Positions 9,537 to 19,584 are shown, numbered from the stretch's first letter. The stretch is DNA of 37,853 nucleotides from an uncultured Trichormus sp. (GCA_936914905.1 CAKZGI010000096.1:1-37853), one strand, 5' to 3'. Numbers and translations are program-made. The notes: generated from the sequence alone by a model not told the origin.

Positions 9537-9763
9537 CGTGATTCCTTCCGTAATTTATAAATATTGTTGCAAACTATGTACTAAATTATCAAATTGTCGG
9601 TACATATAGTACCAGTTCTCAAAAAAATCTTGTCAATTGCCGGTCGGAAAGGGTGAGATTGGGAAAAGAAGGCAGGGGACAGGGGGCAGGAGGCAGGGGG
9701 AGAAAGAGATATTATTTATGCTACGTTTTAGGAAGAAAGACGAGATTACCGGATGCTAATACT

Positions 9764-9973
9764 ATGCAAACGGAAAAAATATCAATTTCCTTAGTAGCCT
9801 CTTGAGTGCAGTTTGTTGAGAACTACAAAGTTGCCAAAAAGTGTAAATCTCGCTCGCAAGTAATTGCGTTAGCATTAGATTTATTGCGATTTCAAGAGTT
9901 AGAGAAAGCATACCCTGAAGCTTCAACAGAAATTAACCAAGATTGGGAATTAACTATAAGGTATAAAAGGTAG
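9764..9973 (+). pseudogene. Ribbon-helix-helix antitoxin relic (MazE/ParD-like)
   Basis: The reading MQTEKISISLVAS then an in-frame TGA (9803-9805) and VQFVENYKVAKKCKSRSQVI has the pattern of a short ribbon-helix-helix DNA-binding antitoxin: a beta-strand followed by two helices with SRSQVI. The middle continues through ALDLLRFQELEKAY to a DWELTI near the end, where family members carry a toxin-binding tail; here it changes to RYKR and stops at 9973. No toxin reading frame follows on this strand. I infer a dead toxin-antitoxin module. The family name is from pattern, not a search. Confidence 0.6.
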
Positions 9974-10124
9974 CAGGACATTGCGAAGCATCATATATTT
10001 GAACATTTTTGCAGAAAGCTTCTAAAATATATTCCCACTGTTTAGGACTTACATATTCTGGAATTCTAATTATTAGTCCAGCATTGTCACTAGCACTTGC
10101 ATAAGACCTATCTAATCCTTGCAT
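9954..10124 (-). pseudogene. Unidentified short ORF, possible C-terminal gene fragment
   Basis: A 56-codon minus-strand frame from an ATG at 10124 reads with natural composition (SYASASDNAGLIIRIPEY, then PKQWEYILEAFCKN) to a TAG at 9954-9956, overlapping the antitoxin relic tail. Upstream in frame a TGA occurs six codons before the ATG, but the intervening residues also look protein-like. It could be a small gene or the tail of a lost one; no family recognised. Confidence 0.35.
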
Positions 10125-10164
10125 AGCCGTAAAACACCAAATCTCTCAATCTTTCATCTAACAA

Positions 10165-10767
10165 TTACACCATAAAGACTTGTTTTGCTGTTAATTGCAA
10201 GTTGGGAAAGTTTGAAGAAACGAGTTGCTCGTTGTTTTGAAACAATCGCTTTTGATACTCATCCTCTACTAAGGTGCAAATTGTAATAGTTGGCTGTTTG
10301 GGTTTGCCAATATATTCTCTTCCACCAATAGCCAAATAATCTACAATCCAATATTCAATTATACCTAATAGGGCGTAATCTTCAACTTTGCGGGCGTAGT
10401 AGTTTTGCCAATTTGTACTCAGGACTTGAGCAATTAGTGTAATTGATTTTCCTGATGTAATTACAGGTTTTTGTTGCTATAATGGTTCATTAATTAGTTG
10501 TGTTTGGTCTAACACAATGATATCGGGACGAAAGGCTATTCCTGTTCCCAATAGTTTAATTAAGCAGCGATGGGAAATAAAATATGGTAAGTCCTGACGA
10601 TCAATTTCTACATTCAGTTTTCGCCTAATTAAAGATGACACTTACTGATGGGGTCCTGTTGGTTCTATTTCGATTAATTCCCCATCAATGAGTTCATAAT
10701 TATCAATATCGCCGTCCTAAGTAATGAATTTATCAAATTTGATAAGGTTTAGGGCTGGTTGTACCAT
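10165..10767 (-). pseudogene. Uma2-family (DUF820) PD-(D/E)XK nuclease, nonsense-interrupted
   Basis: A single continuous frame of 200 codons runs from ATG at 10767 to TAA at 10165-10167 with full Uma2 content: YELIDGELIEIEPTGPH near the N-terminus, FRPDIIVLD in the middle, and KVEDYALLGIIEYWIVDY toward the end, the three blocks that carry the family's acidic and lysine active-site residues. Three in-frame stops interrupt it: TAG at codon 17 (10717-10719), a TAA after GPHQ, and a TAG after LINEPL. There is no frameshift. Uma2 proteins are abundant and often decayed in cyanobacteria; their role is unsettled. Confidence 0.85.
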
Positions 10768-10803
10768 GAGAATTTTTCCTCACGATTAGGTAAATCTTGG
10801 GAA

Positions 10804-11859
10804 TTAACTGAACTGTTCAATTATTCCCCCACCCAATACCTTATCCCCTTCATACCAAACCGCAGCTTGTCCAGGGGTAATACTGAACTGTGGTTCATCA
10901 AACACCAACCGCACACGAAAATCTTCTAAAGGTATCACTGTCACCGGTACGGGTTGTGAACGATAACGAATTTGCACTTCTGCACAGATGGGGGTTGCAG
11001 GTTCGGCTATGGAAACCCAATTTACTCTATTTACTGTACATTCTGATTGAGTTCCTTTGGTGCGATCGCCTACAACTACTCTGTTATTAACTGCATCCAA
11101 TTCAATCACATACAAGGGTTCGGCCGCAGCAATACCTATACCTTTACGTTGTCCAATTGTGTAATGATGAACACCATCATGTTGTCCCAAAATTTTACCA
11201 GTTGTATCGAGAATATCACCGGGTTTAGGTGCTAAATATTTATCTAAAAATGCCCGCATGGAACCGTTACTTTCCACCAAGCATAAATCTTGACTTTCTG
11301 GTTTATCAGCGGTTGTTAAACCGTATTCAGCCGCAATTCTGCGGGTATCGGTTTTATTCAATTCTCCCAAAGGAAAAATTGAGGCACTTAGTAAATATTG
11401 AGACAAATCATAGAGAAAATACGACTGGTCTTTATTACGATCAACTGCACGTAACAATTTATAACGTCCGGTGGTTTCATCGTAGCGAATTTGGGCATAA
11501 TGACCTGTAGCGATCGCATTACTTCCCAATTTTTCCCGCGCATATTCCACCATTGGCCCGAATTTCACCGTTTTATTGCATTGCGAACAAGGTAAGGGCG
11601 TAATTCCCACACTGTAACCCGATACTAAATAATCCACAATATTGGCTTGAAAGACATCCCGAATATCAACAACTTCGTGGGGAAAGCCTAATTGTTCACA
11701 AATACTAGCCGCGTCGATCATTCCTTCAGAGCAACATTGTCCTTTGCCTTTCATCAGCCAAAGGGTTAAACCAATTACATCATAGCCCTGATTGTGTAAC
11801 ATAGCGGCAGCTACAGAACTGTCAACACCACCAGAAAGACCAACGACAACTTTTTTCAT
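10804..11859 (-). CDS. mnmA: tRNA-specific 2-thiouridylase MnmA
   Basis: Inserts sulfur at position 2 of the wobble uridine in tRNAs for Lys, Glu and Gln, using ATP to adenylate U34 and sulfur relayed from a cysteine desulfurase. The 351-residue protein starts with the PP-loop pyrophosphatase motif [12 protein letters not shown]. The two catalytic cysteines are recognisable in [13 protein letters not shown] (about residue 93) and SQDLCLVES (about 193); ATGHYAQI and [13 protein letters not shown] lie between them. The C-terminal beta-barrel ([14 protein letters not shown] ... VVVGDR) is complete. The start at 11859 gives the standard [11 protein letters not shown]. It is intact, next to a relic on its 3' side. 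Confidence 0.95.
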   Translation of the reverse strand: MKKVVVGLSGGVDSSVAAAMLHNQGYDVIGLTLWLMKGKGQCCSEGMIDAASICEQLGFPHEVVDIRDVFQANIVDYLVSGYSVGITPLPCSQCNKTVKFGPMVEYAREKLGSNAIATGHYAQIRYDETTGRYKLLRAVDRNKDQSYFLYDLSQYLLSASIFPLGELNKTDTRRIAAEYGLTTADKPESQDLCLVESNGSMRAFLDKYLAPKPGDILDTTGKILGQHDGVHHYTIGQRKGIGIAAAEPLYVIELDAVNNRVVVGDRTKGTQSECTVNRVNWVSIAEPATPICAEVQIRYRSQPVPVTVIPLEDFRVRLVFDEPQFSITPGQAAVWYEGDKVLGGGIIEQFS

Positions 11860-12075
11860 AATTCATACTTTTAACAATGCTTGCTACTGATTATTACTGG
11901 GAGATTATTTTTCACCCTAAACAAAACGCTAGACTGTCCAATTGTAGCACAAGTTCCTAAAAAGCTTTGGTAGTAAGCAACTTTGAGTTATGGGGTTTCA
12001 ACCATCTCCGTAATTATCCATTAACTGTTTACAATGATGACTAATGGAAAATAGTTGCTCAAGAGAGTGATCAAT

Positions 12076-12900
12076 ATGCAGATTTTCATAGTCAGTCGAT
12101 TTAGCTACCTATCTATTTCGCTATTTATAGGCGTTATTTTGGCAATTATCCCCCATAATAGCGCAACAAAAGCACAATTTAGCCAGTATCAATATATGAA
12201 ATTGAAATATATGTCAGATTTAAACGAAATTCCCACTATTGCACAAGCATTACCTCAATTACAAACAACGCAAGCTATAGAATTTACTCGAAATAGTCAA
12301 AACTATCAACCTTCCCAAACCAAACAAATCAGTCAATATAACCAAGATTTCGAACGTTACTTTGTTTATGTTGACGGTTATAATCCTCAAACTTTGCAAC
12401 GCATACGTCAGGTTGAAAGTAGTGCTTATTTTAGACAGTAGGGTGGAAGGACGATAATTCAAGTAGGTGTTTTCGGCAAACCATTTAATGCTCAACAAAT
12501 GGTCAAGAAATTGGAACTAAATGGTATTTCTGGCGCTAATTTTGTCGGTTTTTCTAAAAATGGAACAGGGGGTAACAATAATCATATATATTCCAGCAAT
12601 ACCTCGCAACTCTCTTATGATCCCCCTAGCTATAATAATCTAATTAACAGAATTAATTATAGCCAGAAAAATCATACTTGTTATTATGTGATTATTCCCA
12701 GTAGTCCTAATGATTTACGCAATTTGGGTGAACAAGTCCGCCAGAGTATTGGTCAAAATAGTAATGTGTGGACGAGAACCCAGCCAAGAGGAGCGCATAT
12801 GGGTGTGGGTCCTTTTAGCGAACCTCTAGAAGCCGAAGAATCGAATGATTATATTAAAAAATCACGCTACGGAAATGCGAGAGTTTATTACGGTAAGTGA
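12076..12900 (+). pseudogene. Secreted SPOR-like hypothetical protein, split by one TAG
   Basis: One continuous frame of about 274 codons is interrupted only by TAG at 12439-12441. ATG 12076 is preferred over the TTG at 12055 because an AAGAGAG ribosome site lies eight bases upstream. The N-terminus is a signal peptide (hydrophobic FSYLSISLFIGVILAI, then cleavage near ATKAQ). After a Gln/Asn-rich linker the region around the stop (RYFVYVDGY, LQRIRQVESSAYFRQ, IIQVGVFGKPFNAQQ) has the beta-alpha-beta pattern of SPOR-type peptidoglycan-binding repeats. The tail has a second similar block (YVIIPSSPNDLRNLGEQVR). Either a recent pseudogene or a sequence error; the downstream half alone lacks a signal peptide. 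Confidence 0.65.
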
Positions 12901-12919
12901 GGGACTGGGGATTGGTAGA

Positions 12920-12954
12920 GATGAGGGAGATGAGGGAGATGAGGGAGATGGGGA
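12920..12954. repeat. 9-bp tandem repeat (GATGAGGGA)n
   Basis: Three perfect GATGAGGGA units (12920-12946) plus a partial fourth, in the spacer before the NAD(P)HX repair gene. Purine-rich spacer repeats of this kind are common in Nostocales. Confidence 0.8.
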
Positions 12955-13009
12955 AGAAATCCTTTTAACCCCCAATGTCTAATGACTAATAACTAATGAC
13001 AAATGACCA

Positions 13010-14536
13010 ATGACTAAAGAACAAATAGTAGTAACATCTGCCCAAATGCGTGACATTGAAGGGCGAATATTTGCAGCGGGAATGCCTGTTGTAGCTTTGA
13101 TGGAAAAAGTAGGGGGACTAATTAGCGATCGCTTACAGGTTATCATACCAAAAGGGCGATGTGTAGGAATTTTAGTCGGTCCCGGCCATAACGGTGGTGA
13201 TGCTTTAGTTGTAGCCCGTGAACTACACTTTCATGGTTATCAAGTTTGGATTTATCAACCCTTCTCTAAACTGAAGGAATTAACTAATCAACATTTTCAA
13301 TATGCTCAAAGTTTGGGCATTCCTTGTTTTCAAGAAGTTGATGAATTACCAACTTGTGATTTTTTAGTTGACGGTTTATTTGGTTTTGGTTTAGAAAGAG
13401 AAATTACTGATTCTATTGCTTCTGCAATTCATTATTTTAATGAATGGAATAAACAGATTTTTAGTATTGATTTACCTTCAGGTTTACATACAGATACAGG
13501 GGCAGTTTTAGGAACTGCTATTCGCGCTACTCAGACTTTTTGTTTAGGTTTATGGAAACAGGGTTTATTGCAAGAACAAGCATTAGAATATATTGGACAA
13601 GCTGAATTAATTGATTTTGATATTCCCTTAGCAGATATTCATACTGTTTTGGGAGAAGTACCGAAAATTAAACGCATTACTCAAACTACAGTAATTGCGA
13701 CTTTACCCTTACCCCGTTCCCCAATTACACATAAATATAAATCAGGACATTTACTATTAATTTGTGGTTCACAACGTTATGCTGGAAGTGCAATTTTAAC
13801 TGGTTTGGGTGCGCGTGCTTCTGGTGTAGGAATGTTATCTATTGCTGTACCTGAATCTATTAAACCGCTTTTAGTTTCTCATTTACCAGAAGCTTTAATT
13901 ATCGGATGTCCTGAAACAGAAACAGGGGCAATTTCTCATTTACAACTACCAGGAAAAACGGATTTAAGTTCATTCAGTTTAATTGCTTGTGGTCCCGGTT
14001 TAACTCAAGATAGCACGCCAATTGTTCAACAAGTAATTGAAAGTCAAGTTCCTTTAATTCTAGATGCCGATGCTTTAAATATATTGGCACAAATAAGGAC
14101 TATTTCAACTTTACAGAAACGTCAAACAATAACGGTTCTTAGTCCTCACACAGGTGAATTTCATCGTTTATTTCCTGATATTTCCTACACAGATAGAGTC
14201 AAAGCAGTACAAACAGCAGCGGCTCAAACTGGGGCTGTAGTTTTGTTAAAGGGGGCAAGAACAGCTATATCTAACCCTCAAGGTGTTGTTTGGATCAATT
14301 CTGAAAGTACACCAGCTTTAGCCCGTGGTGGTAGTGGTGATGTTTTAACTGGGTTAATGGGTGGATTATTAGCGCAAACTGCAAATAAACAAACTCCTAT
14401 TGAAGATGTTGTTGCAACTGCGACTTGGTGGCATTCTCAAGCGGGTATTTTGGCAGCGGAAGAAAGAACAGAATTAGGTGTTGATGCTTTTAGTTTGACA
14501 CAATATTTAATGAAAGTCCTGTTGGCTTTTACCTAG
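13010..14536 (+). CDS. nnr: Bifunctional NAD(P)HX epimerase / ADP-dependent NAD(P)HX dehydratase
   Basis: Repairs hydrated NAD(P)H: the N-terminal domain epimerises R- and S-NAD(P)HX, the C-terminal domain dehydrates the S form using ADP (or ATP). Residues 1-220 form the YjeF_N domain, with GPGHNGGDALVVAREL near 57 and FSIDLPSGLHTDTG near 152. Residues about 230-508 form the carbohydrate-kinase-like domain, with YKSGHLLLICGS, LVLDADALN-type strand (ILDADALN), VLLKGARTAI, and the nucleotide/catalytic loop ARGGSGDVLTGLMGGLL near 440. The 508-residue length fits the fused form. Upstream DNA is a run of 'aatgacta' type spacer repeats with no clear ribosome site. Confidence 0.93.
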   Translation: MTKEQIVVTSAQMRDIEGRIFAAGMPVVALMEKVGGLISDRLQVIIPKGRCVGILVGPGHNGGDALVVARELHFHGYQVWIYQPFSKLKELTNQHFQYAQSLGIPCFQEVDELPTCDFLVDGLFGFGLEREITDSIASAIHYFNEWNKQIFSIDLPSGLHTDTGAVLGTAIRATQTFCLGLWKQGLLQEQALEYIGQAELIDFDIPLADIHTVLGEVPKIKRITQTTVIATLPLPRSPITHKYKSGHLLLICGSQRYAGSAILTGLGARASGVGMLSIAVPESIKPLLVSHLPEALIIGCPETETGAISHLQLPGKTDLSSFSLIACGPGLTQDSTPIVQQVIESQVPLILDADALNILAQIRTISTLQKRQTITVLSPHTGEFHRLFPDISYTDRVKAVQTAAAQTGAVVLLKGARTAISNPQGVVWINSESTPALARGGSGDVLTGLMGGLLAQTANKQTPIEDVVATATWWHSQAGILAAEERTELGVDAFSLTQYLMKVLLAFT

Positions 14537-14595
14537 TACAGTACGGTGTAAATAAACCAACGATTCCAGATCTCTGAAAAGCTAACGCCGTATTC

Positions 14596-14680
14596 ATTTT
14601 GAATTTTGTTGGCGCAGCCTGCTGGAAGCACTATTTTGAATTTTGTTAGCGTAGCTCTTCTGAAAGAAGCATTTTGAATT
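14596..14680. repeat. Imperfect 37-38 bp direct repeats
   Basis: ATTTTGAATTTTGTT starts at 14596 and 14633, and its first ten bases recur at 14671, giving units of about 37-38 bp with diverged interiors (GGCGCAGCC versus AGCGTAGCT). This is a dispersed cyanobacterial spacer repeat type located between the nnr stop and the end of the phosphatase gene. Confidence 0.65.
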
Positions 14681-14712
14681 CACGGCGGTACTAGTCATAA
14701 TCTGATAATCAA

Positions 14713-16095
14713 TTACAAAATCTGCAAAATCACCAACGTCATATCATCAGTATTTTGCTTATCAGGACCAATAAATTCCTCAACTTTATCAAATAAATAA
14801 TCAACAATTTCCTGAGGTCCATTGCAATAACGACAAGCCGCATTAAATGAAGTGACAAAATTATCCTCATCAAAGCGATCGCCACTAGCCGCAGCCGCAT
14901 CAGTCAAGCCGTCCGTATAATAAATAACCGTATCACCAGGTTCTAATTGTACTTCCCCATCTTCATATTGGCTGTTAGCATCCAAACCAATTAGCATTCC
15001 CAAAGTATCCAGTCTGCTCACAGTTTTAGTCGCAGCGTGCCACCATAAAGGCGGATTGTGTGCTGCATTACTATAAGCTAAAACTCTTGTGCGGGGATTA
15101 TATTCTGAATAAAACATTGTCACAAAGCGGTGGGAATTTTCCAAATCCGCATACATAACTCGATTCAAATTTTGCAAAATTCCCGCTGCGGAATTACCAT
15201 GTAATACTTCACCTCTTAGCATTCCTCGCAACATTGTCATAATTAAACCAGCGGGAACACCTTTACCCATCACATCGCCAATTACCAAAGCCCAACGGGC
15301 ATCTTCTGCACTACTATTATTCAATTTTAACTGATTATTATTTGTGGGAATAAAATCATAGTAGTCTCCACCCACACGGTTAGCAGGTTTACAACGTGCT
15401 GCCAAAACTGCACCAGGAATATTAGGACATTGACGCGGTAAAAGTCGGCGTTGAATTTCTGCCCCAATTTCTAATTCTTGATCTAAGCGTTCTTTTTTCC
15501 TCAGTTCTACTGCTAGTTCATCGTTTTCAATCGCTACGGCTGTTTGATCTGCAACTAACCTAACCAACTTTTGTCTAGTTTCTGTCCAACTATATTCTGG
15601 ATCACGGCTTAATACATAAAGCCATCCTCGTTCTGTATGCTTAACTAAAATCGCTGTACCAAAAATTTGTACATCTGGACCTAAATAGCGATGCATTTCA
15701 TCATCTAAAATGCCTGTGGTTGCTGTTAGTGGTGCAGAATTAGGTAAAAGAGTAATTTGACTGCTGGCAGTTTCTAGGGCTTTCCTGATATTTTTTCGTT
15801 GTTGGCTATCTTGCCAATGTAGCTGCTCTAACCTGATTTGACCATTAGGTTTATAAAGAAATAAGGCGCTACCATCAGCATCAGTAACTCTTGTTGCCAT
15901 GAGTGGAATCAGTTCTAAAAACTGATTCAAATTATTAAAGCTTCTGAGGGCAAATCCTAAAGAACTGAGCAAATCTTGAATTTTGTTCTGTTCGCGGTTC
16001 AACCTGGCCACAAGTTCTTTCAATGCCACAACTGGAGTGACATCTGTCGCGGCACTACTATTACTTTCAGTGGGGTGATAAGGCACTTGAGACAC
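14713..16095 (-). CDS. GAF domain-containing SpoIIE/RsbU-type protein serine phosphatase
   Basis: A 460-residue soluble regulator. Residues about 40-195 read as a GAF sensor domain (MATRVTDADGSALFLY ... LVRLVADQTAVAIEN), followed by a short linker helix (LRKKERLDQELEIGAEIQRRLLP) and a PP2C-type phosphatase domain. Metal-binding and catalytic motifs are visible: NRVGGDYYDFI, LVIGDVMGKGVPAGLIM, YYTDGLTDA, and the final TDDMTLVIL. Such phosphatases usually dephosphorylate anti-sigma-factor antagonists (SpoIIAA/RsbV type); no partner gene is adjacent. The start at 16095 is the first ATG of the frame. Intact; transcribed away from a 1-kb gene-free stretch. Confidence 0.9.
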   Translation of the reverse strand: MSQVPYHPTESNSSAATDVTPVVALKELVARLNREQNKIQDLLSSLGFALRSFNNLNQFLELIPLMATRVTDADGSALFLYKPNGQIRLEQLHWQDSQQRKNIRKALETASSQITLLPNSAPLTATTGILDDEMHRYLGPDVQIFGTAILVKHTERGWLYVLSRDPEYSWTETRQKLVRLVADQTAVAIENDELAVELRKKERLDQELEIGAEIQRRLLPRQCPNIPGAVLAARCKPANRVGGDYYDFIPTNNNQLKLNNSSAEDARWALVIGDVMGKGVPAGLIMTMLRGMLRGEVLHGNSAAGILQNLNRVMYADLENSHRFVTMFYSEYNPRTRVLAYSNAAHNPPLWWHAATKTVSRLDTLGMLIGLDANSQYEDGEVQLEPGDTVIYYTDGLTDAAAASGDRFDEDNFVTSFNAACRYCNGPQEIVDYLFDKVEEFIGPDKQNTDDMTLVILQIL

Positions 16096-17143
16096 AGGTA
16101 AATATACTATTGCACTTGATATTAGCAGATGGCAGATTTATGATTTTTTTCAATCCTTTGTTTTTGGTATTGCTCAATTATCTTGGACAAAATTAGCCAT
16201 TTTAGCAAGAGTAGAAAGACTTAGAATGTGATTTTTCTGAGTATTGCATTTGCTGATTGGGGTTTCTTAACTTTATGGGACCTTATAGCAATTTATCTTT
16301 TACTTAAAAATGGGTCAGAAAAACAGTAATTTTCACAACTATTCAGTCGGCTTATAATTTTTTCACGACTGAATTAGTAATTCATATACCCTGAGAAATA
16401 AAACTTTTTTGCTTCCAGAGTCATCTCTTAGACTTAAAGCGTAAGTCTTAAGAATTTTGGCTTGATTGATTTTTTCTAGGGTTGTTTATTATTGTTTTGC
16501 TGCTGGAGTTGGAGAAAAAAGATTTATCATAATCACCTGTTAAAACAAAGATACAACTTAGATATTCCCAACATCTAACTGGTATAACATACATTTCCTT
16601 AAGATTTGCACCAATATAAATTTTCCATATTCAATTTATTGGTTAGCATATTTTAAATTGCTGAAGATGCAATTTGCTTTGGGCTAAAAATATCTAGAAT
16701 CTATGGAAATACTACCTAGAGCAAGAATAATCTAAAATCTTTAACCCCAAATTCAGATAGTTTTAGGTAAACCATGACAATTCAAATGTCTAAATAGCTG
16801 AAAAATAGTGTTTATGAGCAATTTTGCAAGTATAACCTGATAAAAAAATCAGGGGTATTCAGCCAGCTTACTTACAGGAATCTGCTTGTTTGTCGATATT
16901 TTCTGCAGTGATCAAGTAACCCTGATCTGCATTGGATCAACTAATAGGCGCGTTAGGAAAGTAGCTTTAGTGTCCAATTCTACCAGAAGTTATGCATTTT
17001 TTGTTAAAAAAAAGAATTATTTTAAGTTTTAGAAATCAGGAGTATGAGTTGTTTCAAGCTGGGTTATGAGGAGTTACGGAAGTTACAGGAGTTGAGGGGC
17101 AGGGAGTAGAGAGAGAATAACAACTGATAACTAATAACTGAAA
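16096..17143. other. About 1 kb without a recognisable gene
   Basis: AT-rich, no frame of convincing composition on either strand. Two inverted repeats stand out: ATTCAGTCG (16341-16349) with CGACTGAAT (16366-16374), and AGACTTA (16430-16436) with TAAGTCT (16442-16448). It includes the upstream region of the phosphatase gene. A small RNA is possible but not shown. Confidence 0.5.
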
Positions 17144-18700
17144 TTAGCCATTTAATAGGGCTTCGACAAACTCATAACTGGAGAATGGGCGCAAATCTTC
17201 AATTCCTTCTCCAGCACCAATAAAGCGAATGGGTAAACCTAATTGTTGGACAACGGCCAGGGCAACGCCACCTTTGGCTGTACCATCGAGTTTGGTTAAG
17301 ACTACACCGCTTAGTTGGGCTGCTTGGGAAAATACTTCAGCTTGCCGGAGTCCGTTTTGTCCCAAAGTAGAATCTAAAACTAAGAGGGATTCTACATGAA
17401 TATTTGGGGCTTTTTTGTCGATAATACGTCGAATTTTGCTCAATTCGTCCATTAAGTTTTTCTTGTTTTGGAGTCGTCCAGCGGTATCTATTAATAGTAA
17501 TTCTGTTCCTCGTGATTGGGCTGCGGTGATCGCATCAAATACCACTGCGGCTGGATCTGTATTCTGTCCGGGATTTGCAATAACTTCTACACCGCTTCTA
17601 CTACCCCAGACTTTAACCTGTTCGACTGCGGCAGCACGGAAGGTGTCAGCAGCGCCAATTAAGCATTTATAACCAGATTTTTGAGCTAAATGAGCTATTT
17701 TGCCAATTGTGGTTGTTTTCCCAGCACCGTTAACTCCAGTGATTAACCAAATGGTTAAGTTGTCTTTTTCTGGCGCAAAGGTAGATTTTTCAGTGCCTTT
17801 ATTTGGTGCATCCAGGATATCCCGGAGAATGTTTTTCAGGTATGTGATTGCTTCGTCTGGAGGTGTGACTTCATCCCGGATTTTTTTCTGTAAAGCATCA
17901 ATAATAAAATCTGTCGCCTCTACACCCACATCAGCTTGCAGTAGTAATGCTTCAATTTCCGATACAGCAGCTTGATTTAGAGGCCCTTGACCAACTATTG
18001 CTTTCAGTTGGTTGAGGATATTCCTCCGTGTTTTATCTAAGCCTTGGCGTAACTTTTTTAGCCAAGTAATTTCTTCTATGGAAACATCTTCTGCCCGTCT
18101 TCCTTGGGCGGCCAAAACTTCTACTGACCACACAAACCCATCATCAAATTCCAGCTCGGGAATTTCTGCTTCTATATCATCTGCTGTAGTTGTAGTTGAT
18201 GCCAAAGTTAGTGTTGTTTCTGGTTCTTCAACTTCAATGGCTGTGGCTATCAATCTTTCTTGTTTGGCTTGTCTTTCTGCTGCTGCCTGTTCTAAAAAAG
18301 ATAAGGTAGCTGGATTTTCTAGGCTAGAAACTTCTGTTGTTTCTTGAGAAACAGATGTTGGGGCTACTTCTTCTGGAGTGGGTTCTTTAGAAACATTTAC
18401 TGGGGTTACTTCTGCGGTGACAGATGTTGCTACTTCTTCTGGAGTCGTTTCTTCAGGAATAGCTGCTGAGGAAGATGCATCTTCCTCAGCAGAGTCAGTT
18501 TCTCGAATCTGAGCTTGTTGTTTTTGCTGAATATTTTTGTAAGCAGCTTTAGCAAAAGCCAACAAGTCAGCCGTATCTTCTGTAGTTTCTACGGCTGGTT
18601 CTGGTTTTGTTTCTTGTATAGGCTGCCTTTCCCCCTGTGGCTGTTGTTCAGGGGTGTCAGAAGAATCATTATCTTGACGACGAAACCAATTAAAAACCAT
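17144..18700 (-). CDS. ftsY: Signal recognition particle receptor FtsY
   Basis: GTPase that docks SRP-ribosome complexes at the membrane and passes them to the Sec translocon. The 518-residue protein has a long acidic, low-complexity N-terminal A domain (about residues 1-195, rich in Glu, Thr, Pro, Val) after a short amphipathic MVFNWFRRQ start, then the N and G domains. GTPase elements in order: GVNGAGKTTTIGKIA, the insertion box DTFRAAAVEQ, LLIDTAGRLQNKKNLMDEL, and VVLTKLDGTAKGG, with the closing GAGEGIEDLRPF. Other frames over the A domain are open but reflect its composition. Same strand as nusB and the DUF502 gene, a neighbourhood common in cyanobacteria. Confidence 0.95.
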   Translation of the reverse strand: MVFNWFRRQDNDSSDTPEQQPQGERQPIQETKPEPAVETTEDTADLLAFAKAAYKNIQQKQQAQIRETDSAEEDASSSAAIPEETTPEEVATSVTAEVTPVNVSKEPTPEEVAPTSVSQETTEVSSLENPATLSFLEQAAAERQAKQERLIATAIEVEEPETTLTLASTTTTADDIEAEIPELEFDDGFVWSVEVLAAQGRRAEDVSIEEITWLKKLRQGLDKTRRNILNQLKAIVGQGPLNQAAVSEIEALLLQADVGVEATDFIIDALQKKIRDEVTPPDEAITYLKNILRDILDAPNKGTEKSTFAPEKDNLTIWLITGVNGAGKTTTIGKIAHLAQKSGYKCLIGAADTFRAAAVEQVKVWGSRSGVEVIANPGQNTDPAAVVFDAITAAQSRGTELLLIDTAGRLQNKKNLMDELSKIRRIIDKKAPNIHVESLLVLDSTLGQNGLRQAEVFSQAAQLSGVVLTKLDGTAKGGVALAVVQQLGLPIRFIGAGEGIEDLRPFSSYEFVEALLNG

Positions 18701-18893
18701 TGCAGCAATATTATTTTAGTTATCAGTTATCAGTTAGTGATAGGGTTTACCAGTTGAATCAGAACAGACTGTTATGATAAGAAGCAGATACAAAAAGACT
18801 TACAACCTTGTTCCCTGCTTTCTGTTCCCTATTCCCTGCTATATCAGTTTAATTTAATCCGCCACGTTTGCTGGGGAGGAAAACTTACGGCCT

Positions 18894-18936
18894 ATCCTCA
18901 CTCTGAAGGTATTTATAACAGTGTTGAAGTGAGGAT
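18894..18936. other. Hairpin between nusB and ftsY
   Basis: ATCCTCACT (18894-18902) pairs with AGTGAGGAT (18928-18936) just beyond the nusB stop. Without a T-run it may attenuate or process read-through from nusB to ftsY. Confidence 0.4.
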
Positions 18937-18942
18937 GACACT

Positions 18943-19584
18943 CTATGCCGTTTGTTTTTGCTCTGTGACGCGGCGCAAGACACCATTAATAAACCGATGT
19001 CCTTCATCTCCACTGTAGCGTTTGGCTAATTCTACGGCTTCGTTGATGGCGATACTGGCTGGAACTCCCATAAACTTCATTTCTGCCGCTGCAATTTGCA
19101 GGATATCTCTGTCGATTTGGGCTAAACGAGTTACTTGCCAATCTACTAAGGCATCAGAAATAATTTGATCTATGATATTGCGATTTTCGTTGACGGTGAT
19201 GATAATTTCTTTGGCGTAATTGCGAACTTCTTTATCCTGATTAGCTAACTGAATTAATTCTGGAAAATCAACTGCTGTACCCAATTGATTGATGGCTGTT
19301 TGAGTATAGGTGATCGCTTCTTGAAGCATAGTTCTAGCTGTATTTAGGTCTGAAGCCCTAGTTTGGCTAGTTAGGAGGCGGTCATTACTACGTTGCAGTT
19401 CACCCGCCGCATTATTGAGGGTATCTTGAACTTCTGTAGTCAAAGTACGTACTGCGCCTAAAACTAACTTGGCTACTAATTGTTCATCTGGTAATTTCTC
19501 CAATTTCTTGGGGTTTACCGGCAGTTGGCTGAGGCTTAACAACGCCAATTCACGGGCTATTTGTTGGGGTTTGCGAGGTTGCAT
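18943..19584 (-). CDS. nusB: Transcription antitermination protein NusB
   Basis: Binds boxA RNA with NusE (S10) and helps antitermination and rRNA operon transcription. The 213-residue protein is longer than enterobacterial NusB because of an insert in the first half (about residues 45-110, Gln/Asn/Thr-rich), usual for cyanobacteria. The start [19 protein letters not shown] and the C-terminal part ([25 protein letters not shown], then [29 protein letters not shown]) carry the family's conserved helices. ATG at 19584 is the first in frame. Lies between ftsY and the DUF502 membrane protein gene on the same strand. Confidence 0.93.
   Translation of the reverse strand: MQPRKPQQIARELALLSLSQLPVNPKKLEKLPDEQLVAKLVLGAVRTLTTEVQDTLNNAAGELQRSNDRLLTSQTRASDLNTARTMLQEAITYTQTAINQLGTAVDFPELIQLANQDKEVRNYAKEIIITVNENRNIIDQIISDALVDWQVTRLAQIDRDILQIAAAEMKFMGVPASIAINEAVELAKRYSGDEGHRFINGVLRRVTEQKQTA

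Noticed and set aside
9601-9613. GTA-N-TAC palindrome as an NtcA site upstream of sat
   Set aside because: The spacing is seven bases rather than the eight of the NtcA consensus, and there is no well-placed -10 element.
9660-9705. G-rich run suggesting a G-quadruplex or regulatory site
   Set aside because: It is the common 'ggggacagggggcagg' cyanobacterial spacer repeat, seen in similar form elsewhere in the window.
14596-14680. Possible CRISPR array
   Set aside because: Units are directly adjacent imperfect repeats with no unique spacers, and no cas gene is near.
18012-18347. Plus-strand frame of 111 codons over ftsY
   Set aside because: Shadow of the low-complexity acidic domain of FtsY; Ser/Val-rich composition reflects the opposite strand.
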